Positions 34,035 to 40,843 of a stretch of 64,000 bases of DNA are shown one piece after another; the first letter of the stretch is position 1; each line of letters begins with the position of its first letter. Location: contig CAJTUB010000009.1 in assembly GCA_910579465.1 (NCBI GenBank), forward strand, positions 37,556-101,555, written 5' to 3'. The stretch comes from an uncultured Lachnospiraceae bacterium (lineage in GTDB: Bacteria > Bacillota > Clostridia > Lachnospirales > Lachnospiraceae). The notes below the pieces were generated by a model. That model was not told the origin of the DNA and did not search any database. It saw nothing but the letters and a program-made list of their open reading frames with translations. The position numbers and the translations under genes were made by a program.

Positions 34035-34247
34035 ATGATAAAATATGACAGACTGTGGACTACTATGAAGCAAAAGGGTGTAACACAGTATGACCTTTAT
34101 ACGCATTATAATATAAATCGTGCCCAGATTAACAGATTAAAGCATAATAAGAATGTGGAAGTCAACACGATTGACCGTCTTTGTAATCTCCTGCACTGCA
34201 GGGTAGAGGACATCATGGAGCATTTTGAAGACGATAACCTCTTTTAG
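34035..34247 (+). CDS. XRE-family HTH regulator, 70 residues, copy 2
   Basis: Same length and architecture as the gene at 33403-33615, with a handful of conservative changes. The recognition-helix region NRAQINRLKHNKN differs from copy 1 by one residue (Ser to Ala), so both should bind the same operator. AGGAG is 8 bases before the ATG. The gene ends 21 bp before a strong terminator and about 150 bp before the small peptide gene and the ABC exporter, which it may regulate (inference). Confidence 0.88.
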   Translation: MIKYDRLWTTMKQKGVTQYDLYTHYNINRAQINRLKHNKNVEVNTIDRLCNLLHCRVEDIMEHFEDDNLF

Positions 34248-34268
34248 TAAAAGGACACCTTTCTCCAG

Positions 34269-34297
34269 AGAGCCGGAAGCTGACTGTTTCCGGCTCT
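34269..34297 (+). terminator. terminator after HTH copy 2
   Basis: Perfect 10-bp stem AGAGCCGGAA / TTCCGGCTCT with a 9-nt loop, followed by TCTGCATGTTTT. Confidence 0.75.
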
Positions 34298-34326
34298 TCT
34301 GCATGTTTTAAGGGGAACTCCCACCG

Positions 34327-34355
34327 TTTACAGGGAAGAAATAGTGTGCTATAAT
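34327..34355 (+). promoter_or_regulatory. promoter of the peptide/ABC exporter unit, with operator half-site
   Basis: TTTACA (34327-34332), 17 bases, TATAAT (34350-34355). Between the hexamers lies AATAGTGTG (34340-34348), identical to the left half of the operator palindromes of the two HTH modules. A regulator bound here would block the promoter (inference). Confidence 0.75.
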
Positions 34356-34399
34356 ATGGATGGGATGACAGGACACAGGAATTGAGGTGAATTCATTTT

Positions 34400-34462
34400 A
34401 TGAAATATATCCGAGATATTTACTCAGTACAGTTGTTAGAAACTGTCGGTGGATTGTGCTGA
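34400..34462 (+). CDS. candidate 20-codon double-glycine leader peptide, frame interrupted by TGA
   Basis: ATG at 34400, ten bases after GAGGTG. The frame reads MKYIRDIYSVQLLETVGG, then Leu-Cys and TGA at 34460. The LLETVGG end resembles double-glycine leaders of exported peptides and bacteriocins. If TGA is passed over, the same frame continues GKWNVLTVAAVLVNG and on to a TAA at 34535 that overlaps the ATG of the ABC exporter. This suggests a 45-residue precursor whose core is broken by a stop, a sequencing error, or recoding. The short form alone may also be real. Not a recognised family. Confidence 0.4.
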   Translation: MKYIRDIYSVQLLETVGGLC

Positions 34463-34536
34463 GGAAAATGGAACGTACTGACAGTCGCAGCTGTACTGGT
34501 GAATGGAACGATTGACATTAGAAAAGGAGTACAGTA

Positions 34537-36228
34537 ATGCGTTACATGAAAAAAATTTTGAAAAATAATCGGAACTGGGTAATTGCGTATCTGGGAATCG
34601 GGTTATTCAATGCATTTATGTCAAATTACAAGGCAGACTATTTTCAAAGGATTGTAGATGGATTGACAGGCAGGACGATAACGATTTACGCAATCCTGTT
34701 TTATGGTGCCATTCTGTTTGTAACTTACGGCATGAACTATTTGGACGAGTTTCCGGCAGCAAAGCTGGGAAATGAGATTTATCTGGATTTCAAGCTGCTG
34801 GCATTACGGAAGATAGGCAGAATGGATTACTCGGAATATCAGAAGCTGGGAACCGGCAAGCTGATACAGCAGATTGAAAATGGTGCTAACGCAGGGAAGG
34901 GCGTTCTCTACGATTTCTGGTTCTGCGTTGTGAGAAATCTGATTCCGACAGTGCTGTTCAGTTTGTATTTTATCTGGAAGATAGACAGGAAGATTACTTA
35001 TTTTTTGATGGGAGGATACATTGTCGTATTTATTGTGACGAACCTGCTGTTAAAGGGACTGTACCAGATAAAAGAAAAAATTTTAACGAACGAAGAGGAG
35101 TTTAACCATTTTCTTGTGCGCGGTTTCATGGAAATGCCGGTATTCCGTATGAAGCGTCAGTTTCCGGACGAAATAAAGAAGGCATCCAAAGCCAAACGGG
35201 TCATTGTGGCGTCAAAGGTAAAAATGAACATGATACATGAGGCGTTTTTCACATTGTTTGCGCTGTTGGTTGCCTGTCTGGATATCGGGATTCTGGTGTA
35301 TGCGTGGAAGAACAGCCAGTTGTCTGTCGGCTCCGTAGTCGCATTAATCACATTGATTGATAATGCCTATACGCCGATTGCAATCTTTAATGTGATTTAT
35401 GTCCAATACAAATTGAACAGAACGGCATGGAAACGGTTTACGGATTTGCTGGAGCGAAAGGAGGACTGGCAGCTTCAGGAGGGTGCTGTTTTTACCGCGC
35501 TTTCCAACGGAATCCGTGTGGAAGACTTATCCTTCTCCTATGAAAACAAAAAGGTGCTTCAGCATGTCAGCATTGTAATAGGGAAAGGAGAAAAGGTGGC
35601 CTTTGTCGGAGAGTCAGGCTCCGGGAAGTCAACCCTTGCAAAGATACTGCTTGGACTGCTTAAGTATGAGGAGGGCAGCGTCCTTTTTGACGACACGCCG
35701 CTGAAGGATTTTTCATTGGAGTCGCTGTATGAAAAGGTGTCCTATTTATCACAGGACGCACCTGTTTTTGACGGCACAATCAGAGAAAACCTGGTGTTTG
35801 ATAAAGAGGTTCCGGAGTCTTTGGTTCGGGAAGGTCTGGAATGTACACAGCTTCTGCCTTTGCTTGCTTCGCTGGACAACGGAATAGAAACCAGAATCGG
35901 GGAAAAAGGAACCTGCTTATCCGGCGGGGAGAAGCAGCGGCTGGCGCTGGCAAGGCTGTGGTTTGACCATTCGGAGCTGGTTGTTTTAGACGAAGCGACA
36001 TCGGCAATGGACCATCTGACCGAGAGCATTGTGATGAAAAATGTGGTAGAGCAGGTAGGAAATGCGACTGTAATTGCAATTGCCCACCGGCTGACTGCGG
36101 TGAAAGGATTTGACCGGATTGTCGTGTTTCAGGATGGAAGGATTGTTGGCAGCGGAACTTTTGAGGAATTGTTGGAAAGTAACAGCTATTTTTCTGAATT
36201 GTATCGGAAAGAAAAAGAAAATTTTTAG
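34537..36228 (+). CDS. ABC exporter, fused membrane and ATPase domains
   Basis: Half-transporter of the type-1 exporter class, 563 residues: six membrane spans in the first 300, then an ATPase with Walker A GESGSGKST near 361, LSGGEKQR signature near 463, Walker B LVVLDEATSA and the H-loop AIAHR. There is no N-terminal C39 peptidase domain, so it would not cleave a leader itself. It should work as a homodimer because no partner gene follows. AAAGGAG lies 8 bases before the ATG, which overlaps the peptide frame's TAA. Substrate is unknown; the upstream peptide is the best guess. Confidence 0.9.
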   Translation: MRYMKKILKNNRNWVIAYLGIGLFNAFMSNYKADYFQRIVDGLTGRTITIYAILFYGAILFVTYGMNYLDEFPAAKLGNEIYLDFKLLALRKIGRMDYSEYQKLGTGKLIQQIENGANAGKGVLYDFWFCVVRNLIPTVLFSLYFIWKIDRKITYFLMGGYIVVFIVTNLLLKGLYQIKEKILTNEEEFNHFLVRGFMEMPVFRMKRQFPDEIKKASKAKRVIVASKVKMNMIHEAFFTLFALLVACLDIGILVYAWKNSQLSVGSVVALITLIDNAYTPIAIFNVIYVQYKLNRTAWKRFTDLLERKEDWQLQEGAVFTALSNGIRVEDLSFSYENKKVLQHVSIVIGKGEKVAFVGESGSGKSTLAKILLGLLKYEEGSVLFDDTPLKDFSLESLYEKVSYLSQDAPVFDGTIRENLVFDKEVPESLVREGLECTQLLPLLASLDNGIETRIGEKGTCLSGGEKQRLALARLWFDHSELVVLDEATSAMDHLTESIVMKNVVEQVGNATVIAIAHRLTAVKGFDRIVVFQDGRIVGSGTFEELLESNSYFSELYRKEKENF

Positions 36229-36260
36229 GGGTTCGTGCCACGGAAAGGGTGCCCTGTATT

Positions 36261-36294
36261 ATGGCTTCGCCGGAATGGTTCCAGGCGAAGCCAT
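36261..36294 (+). terminator. terminator after the ABC exporter
   Basis: Perfect 11-bp stem ATGGCTTCGCC / GGCGAAGCCAT with a 12-nt loop, followed by TTTCGTCATT, 33 bp after the exporter stop. Confidence 0.8.
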
Positions 36295-36391
36295 TTTCGT
36301 CATTATAATTAGTTTTTCGACAAAAAAGCTGTATATTCGCCTTTGCTTGTGCGAAAATGATTACAAAAATTGAAAAGAATGTTATATTTTG

Positions 36392-36420
36392 TTGTATTTT
36401 ATCTGTTTTTGTGGTATAAT
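36392..36420 (+). promoter_or_regulatory. promoter of the Fic-like gene
   Basis: TTGTAT (36392-36397), 17 bases, TATAAT (36415-36420) in AT-rich DNA. It would start a transcript with an untranslated leader of about 270 nt. Confidence 0.75.
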
Positions 36421-36426
36421 CTGTAA

Positions 36427-36695
36427 CGTAATCTGTAGGGGGATGTGGAAGCTGAGAATAACGCTATCCTGCTTGTTTTTATGGATACTGACCTCTCACC
36501 TCTGCTTTTTCCGGACCGTCGTCCGTATGCAATGTGGAAGCTGACAGGCCGTACCGGCAGGGTATCTGACGGACGGTGTAGCAGAAGCCTTGCATTATTC
36601 CGACGGCGGGGCAGAGGTTTTTTGTAATCGCGTATAGGTTTTCTTGGAAAGTTTTCTTGGAAATGAAAATGGAAGATGAAAAGGGGCGCAGAGCA
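36427..36695 (+). ncRNA. structured leader of the Fic-like gene, possible riboswitch or attenuator
   Basis: About 270 nt without a supported gene. GTGGAAGCTGA occurs twice (near 36444 and 36533). CGTCCGT (near 36509) can pair with ACGGACG (near 36569), and TGCAA (near 36528) with TTGCA (near 36590). A stem CCTTGC / GCAGAGG just before a run of six T at about 36617 looks like an intrinsic terminator. I tried to fit TPP, FMN, cobalamin, SAM and c-di-GMP folds by eye and none matches, so the class is unknown. Confidence 0.45.
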
Positions 36696-37496
36696 ATGTA
36701 TATGACGGTAAGGCAGGCATCAGGGCAATGGAGGATTCCGGACAAGAGGGAGAATACCTCCCTGTCCTTGTTTGAAATGATTGACCAGAAAAAGATTGAG
36801 CTGGACTCTTTCGCTCCTCTGACGGAGGCAGAAAGGGAACAGCTGATCGGGGAGTTTGCGGCAGAGTATATCTATAATTCCAATGCCATAGGAGGAAATA
36901 CGCTGACCTTGTATGAGACGAATATGGTACTGTGCGGGCGGATGATTGGCCAGAAGCCGCTGAAAGACCATATCGCGGCGGTCGGGCATAAGGCGGCGTT
37001 TGATTATGTGCAGGAGCTGGTGAGGGAGCAGACGCCGTTGTCGGAAGGTATTATTAAGCAGATTCATTCCCTGGTGCTGGCAGACAGGAAAGAAGAATGC
37101 GGTGTTTACCGGAAGAAGTTTGCATGGAGTACGGGTGCCAGGGAAGAGCCGGCACTGCCGTACCGGATAGCCTCTGAAATGGAGAAGCTGTTAGATGTCT
37201 ACCAAAGCAGTACAGGGCATATTCTTTCGAGGCTTGCCCGGTTCCATATCGAATTTGACAAAATCAGACCGTTTGCCGGCGGGAACGGGAGAACCGGGCG
37301 CCTGCTTGTGAATCTGGAGCTGATGAAAGCAGGGTATCCTCCGATTGATATTAGATATGAAGACCGGACAGCCTATTATGATGCGTTTGATGCGTACTAT
37401 GAAGAATATAACCCGGGTGCCATGGAGCAGTTGTTTGCAGGCTATGCGAACGAGAGACTGGACAGCTGCCTGGCAATGCTCGGGGAAAGACGCTGA
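36696..37496 (+). CDS. Fic-fold protein with lost catalytic His and inhibitory Glu
   Basis: Fic enzymes transfer AMP or other nucleotides with the motif HPFx(D/E)GNGRxGR. Here, in 266 residues from the ATG at 36696 (AAAAGGGG 9 bases upstream), the motif reads RPFAGGNGRTGR at 191-202: the catalytic His is Arg and the acidic metal ligand is Gly. The inhibitory helix usually holds Glu in AIEGN; this protein has NSNAIGGNTLTL (Gly66). The rest of the fold is well kept. AMPylation is therefore unlikely, while substrate binding could remain. No antitoxin-like gene accompanies it. Confidence 0.88.
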   Translation: MYMTVRQASGQWRIPDKRENTSLSLFEMIDQKKIELDSFAPLTEAEREQLIGEFAAEYIYNSNAIGGNTLTLYETNMVLCGRMIGQKPLKDHIAAVGHKAAFDYVQELVREQTPLSEGIIKQIHSLVLADRKEECGVYRKKFAWSTGAREEPALPYRIASEMEKLLDVYQSSTGHILSRLARFHIEFDKIRPFAGGNGRTGRLLVNLELMKAGYPPIDIRYEDRTAYYDAFDAYYEEYNPGAMEQLFAGYANERLDSCLAMLGERR

Positions 37497-37603
37497 TGAT
37501 GCTTTCCGCCGCAATGAAACCGTTCAAAGCGGATATCCCTGTCCCTGCATAGCATATCGGCAAAAAGAGCCCTTGTTAAAAGGTCCGGAGAAAAAGAAGG
37601 GCC

Positions 37604-38464
37604 TCAGTGTTCCGGTTGTACCGCAGGAGTCTGCGGTACAACCGGTGTAACGGAAGGGGAGGAGCTGGCGCCCGGTGTCGCGGCGCCTTCTTTTAAGTGC
37701 TGTCGTCCTTCGTGGTCCATTTCATAGTTTTCCTTATAAATCAGCTCGGAAATCGGAACAATGGTGTAGCCTTTTTCCTGAAGTCCGAGGATGACCGCTT
37801 CCAATGCCTCCGGCGTGTATTTTGCGCCGTTATGCATCAGGATAATGGAACCGTTGCCCAGATGCTTGTGATTGACAACGGTATTGATAATGGAGTCTGC
37901 ACCGTAGTCCTTCCAGTCCAGACTATCGACATCCCACTGGATGCAGTGATAGCCCATGTCGTTTACGGTCTGGACGAGTGTATTATTGTAGTCGCCGTAA
38001 GGAGGGCGGAACAGCGTCATGTCAAAGCCGGTCAGCTCTTTTACACGGTCATGCGCCTTTTGGAGTTCAGTGCGGCACTGGTCTGCAGAAAGTCTGGACA
38101 TTTGCTTGTGGTTTTCGCTGTGATTCGCGAGGTCGTGGCCTGCGGCGGCAATTGCCTTTACGTCGTCCGGATATTTACGGACCCATTCGCCGGTCATAAA
38201 AAAGGTAACATGGATGTTATGTTTTTTCAGGATTTCAAGGATATTGGCAGTATCTTCATTTCCCCAGGCGGCATCAAAAGAGAGCGCCACTTTTTTTTCG
38301 TCTGTATCTACACAGTAGATCGGAAGCTTTTTGGCAGAACCGGAAACGGAAACGTCGGAGCCAAAGAAACGGCTTCCGGCCATCAAAAGGAATGCAAGCG
38401 TAAAGAGAAGCAGGCCGTACTTTACGATGCGGTATGTTTTTTCTGGTGCTTTGGGAGAAGTCAT
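37604..38464 (-). CDS. polysaccharide deacetylase, membrane anchored (PdaB/NodB type)
   Basis: Removes acetyl groups from cell-wall or spore-cortex sugars. After a membrane anchor (about 14-32), the NodB domain begins VALSFDAAWGNEDT near 55 (catalytic base Asp, with DAA in place of the usual DDG, a form frequent in Clostridia), then NHSENHKQMS with the two metal His, RPPYGDYN near 160 and the closing ILMHNG. The last 30 residues are Pro/Ser/Thr-rich and contain a perfect DNA hairpin (37612-37645). 286 residues; divergent from the DUF2225 gene. Confidence 0.9.
   Translation of the reverse strand: MTSPKAPEKTYRIVKYGLLLFTLAFLLMAGSRFFGSDVSVSGSAKKLPIYCVDTDEKKVALSFDAAWGNEDTANILEILKKHNIHVTFFMTGEWVRKYPDDVKAIAAAGHDLANHSENHKQMSRLSADQCRTELQKAHDRVKELTGFDMTLFRPPYGDYNNTLVQTVNDMGYHCIQWDVDSLDWKDYGADSIINTVVNHKHLGNGSIILMHNGAKYTPEALEAVILGLQEKGYTIVPISELIYKENYEMDHEGRQHLKEGAATPGASSSPSVTPVVPQTPAVQPEH
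37612..37645. terminator. perfect hairpin inside the deacetylase 3' end
   Basis: CCGGTTGTACCGCAG / CTGCGGTACAACCGG, 15 bp without mismatch and loop GAGT, lies within the last codons of the deacetylase. The following minus-strand sequence is C/T-rich (CCCTTCTTTTTCTCC). It probably ends transcription of the deacetylase and of the converging Fic-like gene. Confidence 0.6.
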
Positions 38465-38521
38465 AAATGCCTCGAATTGCTATGTTTAGTGTAATGTATG
38501 GAAGTTTTTCTGAAAAAATGC

Positions 38522-38550
38522 TTGATAAAAGGGAAAAAGCATAGTATGAT
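38522..38550 (+). promoter_or_regulatory. promoter of the DUF2225 gene
   Basis: TTGATA (38522-38527), 17 bases, TATGAT (38545-38550), 60 bp before the start codon. Confidence 0.7.
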
Positions 38551-38609
38551 TTAAGGAGAGCTTATTGACGGACAGGAATCCAGAGAGATGAGCCGCAGAG
38601 GAGGAATTT

Positions 38610-39443
38610 ATGAGCAATTTATTGTCAGGGTTAGAAGACCTGGGTCTTGGCGGACTTGATGATATGGAGGTATACGGGGACGTAGAAACCAAAGCCAAAA
38701 AGCCGGTAAAGCCTGAGGCAGAGAAGCAGGAAAAGACGGAGGATGAGTATTTATTTGATAAGACCTATACCTGCCCGGTCTGTAATGAGGATTTTAAAAC
38801 CAGTACGGTGCGTACGGGGAAGGCGAAGCTGATTGGTACGGATTCTGACCTGCGTCCGCGCTATCAGGGAGTTGACCCGTTGAAGTATGATGCGATTGTC
38901 TGCCCGAGATGCGGCTATGCAGCGTTAAGCAGATTTTTTACAACCATGACAAGCGCGCAGTCAAAGCTTGTGATGGAGCAGATTTCCCGGAAGTTTCATG
39001 CGACGATAAAGACGGATGGAGTATTCAGCTATGATGACGCCATTCTGCACCACCGTCTTTCGTTAGCCAGTGCAGTCGTAAAGCGTTCCAAGGTCAGCGA
39101 GAGAGCGTATATCTGCCTAAAGACCGCGTGGTTGCTGCGGGGTAAGCAGGAAGAGTGTGAAAAGGAAGCAGAAAAGAAGGAGCTTTTCGGCCAGGAGCAG
39201 GAGTTTTTAAAGACTGCATATGAGGGCTTCAATGAAGCAACGTCAAAAGAGGATTATCCGATTTGCGGTATGGATGAAATGACGATGCTTTGTCTGCTTG
39301 CGGACCTTGCCAGACGGATTGGGAAGTATGATGAAGCCGGACGTCTGATTTCCAAGATATTGACCTCAAGGAATGCGTCAGAGCGTATTAAGAACAAGGC
39401 AAGGGAGATTAAGGAGCTGACTGCTGCGGAAATGTCTAAGTAA
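38610..39443 (+). CDS. DUF2225 family zinc-ribbon protein
   Basis: Function unknown. The 277 residues begin with an acidic, Gly-rich segment and a Lys-rich linker, followed by two CxxC pairs, CPVC near 56 and CPRC near 96, which should form a zinc ribbon. The second half is helical, with TPR-like spacing (RAYICLKTAWLLRG, AYEGFNEA, MLCLLADLARRIGKYDEA). This family is widespread in Clostridia. GAGGAGG is 7 bases before the ATG. Confidence 0.85.
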   Translation: MSNLLSGLEDLGLGGLDDMEVYGDVETKAKKPVKPEAEKQEKTEDEYLFDKTYTCPVCNEDFKTSTVRTGKAKLIGTDSDLRPRYQGVDPLKYDAIVCPRCGYAALSRFFTTMTSAQSKLVMEQISRKFHATIKTDGVFSYDDAILHHRLSLASAVVKRSKVSERAYICLKTAWLLRGKQEECEKEAEKKELFGQEQEFLKTAYEGFNEATSKEDYPICGMDEMTMLCLLADLARRIGKYDEAGRLISKILTSRNASERIKNKAREIKELTAAEMSK

Positions 39444-39574
39444 AATCAAGTTAAAACAAAATAGAGCGTTTGTCTCACGGGATATGGCACCGCGTCCCGG
39501 TGGGGCAGGAAGCCGGGGGCTGTCGCATGAAGCACGGTCCCCTTTTTATAAGTTTTATAAGTGGAGGACACCCT

Positions 39575-40288
39575 ATGAAAGAGCAGTTGTACACGATACC
39601 GGTCAACGAGGCATTTGAAAAGGATTGCGAATGTCCGGTCTGTGCGATGCGCCAGGCGCTTGAGAAGGCGTCTGTCGAGTATACACTGGGGCCGAGCTAT
39701 ATGGAGGATGATGTGCGGATGGTGACAGACCGCACCGGTTTTTGCGCAGTACATATCAAAGAGCTGTACCGGCAGCAGAACCGTCTGGGGCTTGCGCTGA
39801 TTATGAAAACACACATGGACCGGACGATAAAAGAAGTAGAAAAGCTTTCCAAAACGTCGGCGGCAGGAGGCGGGCTGTTCAGGAAAAAGGAGGCGTCGCC
39901 TGCGGCGGCGTATATGGAGCGCTTAGACAAGTCCTGCTTTATCTGCGAGCGGGTGGAGCAGGTCTTTGAGCGTTATATTGCCACGGTATTTTACCTTTAT
40001 GAAAAGGAGACAGAGTTCCGGAACTGCTTCGCACAGTCGAAGGGATTCTGCGGCAGGCACTATGCCCTGCTCTATGACAAGGCACCGTGCAGCCTTTCCG
40101 GGAAGCTGCTTCCGGAGTTTTATGAAGCATTGAACCAGGTATATCTGGAAAATATGAAACGGGTGCGTGACGACCTGGACTGGTTCATTGATAAGTTTGA
40201 TTACCGGTATGCGGATGAGCCGTGGAAAAACTCCAAGGATGCCCTGCCGCGTGCGATTTTGAAAATGAACAGCACGGAGACAGAGTAG
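39575..40288 (+). CDS. DUF6062 family protein
   Basis: Family of unknown function found mainly in Clostridia. From the ATG at 39575 (GTGGAGGA about 6-10 bases upstream) it has 237 residues. Cys pairs and His suggest a metal site: CECPVC near 18-23, GFCAVH near 51, CFICERV near 120 and GFCGRHYALL near 152. The arrangement of repeated C-x2-C / F-C-x-x-H units is the best visible feature. It lies between DUF2225 and groESL but is not obviously in the same operon as groES, which has its own promoter. Confidence 0.75.
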   Translation: MKEQLYTIPVNEAFEKDCECPVCAMRQALEKASVEYTLGPSYMEDDVRMVTDRTGFCAVHIKELYRQQNRLGLALIMKTHMDRTIKEVEKLSKTSAAGGGLFRKKEASPAAAYMERLDKSCFICERVEQVFERYIATVFYLYEKETEFRNCFAQSKGFCGRHYALLYDKAPCSLSGKLLPEFYEALNQVYLENMKRVRDDLDWFIDKFDYRYADEPWKNSKDALPRAILKMNSTETE

Positions 40289-40378
40289 AATAATCGAGAA
40301 TAATTAAGAATAATTGAGGATATAAGAGCATATATAAGAAACTGCTAAAAATCAGAGCCTTTTTCGGGACGGAAAAAC

Positions 40379-40407
40379 TTGCAACTTTTTCCGTAACTAT
40401 GTAATAT
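40379..40407 (+). promoter_or_regulatory. promoter of groESL
   Basis: TTGCAA (40379-40384), 17 bases, TAATAT (40402-40407), immediately before the CIRCE element so that bound HrcA would cover the start of transcription. Confidence 0.7.
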
Positions 40408-40418
40408 ATGGATATCGG

Positions 40419-40445
40419 TTAGCACTCATATAGAAAGAGTGCTAA
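40419..40445 (+). promoter_or_regulatory. CIRCE element (HrcA operator)
   Basis: Perfect consensus TTAGCACTC-N9-GAGTGCTAA. It shows that groESL is repressed by HrcA and induced on heat or misfolding stress. The hrcA gene itself is not in the window. Confidence 0.97.
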
Positions 40446-40502
40446 CAAAAAGCGACAGAAAGCGGTAAACAAGCACCGCCGGAATAGAAGGAGGAATTAT
40501 TT

Positions 40503-40790
40503 ATGAAGTTAGTACCGTTAGGTGACAAGGTGGTATTAAAGCAGCTGGTAGCTGAGGAAACAACGAAGTCCGGAATCGTTTTGCCGGGTCAGGCAAAGGA
40601 AAAGCCGCAGCAGGCAGAGGTAATCGCCGTAGGACCGGGCGGCGTGGTGGACGGTAAGGAGGTTACCATGCAGGTCAAGGTCGGGGATAAGGTAATTTAC
40701 TCCAAGTATGCAGGTACGGAAGTAAAGCTTGACGAGGAAGAGTATATCATCGTAAAGCAGAACGATATCGTAGCAGTTGTGGAAGACTAA
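40503..40790 (+). CDS. groES: co-chaperonin GroES
   Basis: Seven-fold lid of the GroEL chamber. 95 residues with KLVPLGDKVVLKQL at the start, the mobile loop ETTKSGIVLPGQAKEKPQ (about 18-35), and KYAGTEVKLDEEEYIIVK near the end. AGGAGG is 9 bases before the ATG. Controlled by the CIRCE element 58 bp upstream. Confidence 0.97.
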   Translation: MKLVPLGDKVVLKQLVAEETTKSGIVLPGQAKEKPQQAEVIAVGPGGVVDGKEVTMQVKVGDKVIYSKYAGTEVKLDEEEYIIVKQNDIVAVVED

Positions 40791-40843
40791 ATTAAGAAAA
40801 TGAAATGTGATAGTTGAATTTCAGAAAAAACGGAGGTTTTATC

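Noticed and set aside
34457..34465. TGA as a selenocysteine codon after Cys
   Set aside because: No SECIS-like stem is evident directly downstream and no selenoprotein machinery is in the window; kept only as one possibility in the finding.
34468..34515. Second tiny frame starting MERTDSRSCTG after the peptide
   Set aside because: Its ribosome site is too close to the ATG and it competes with the frame that ends exactly at the exporter start.
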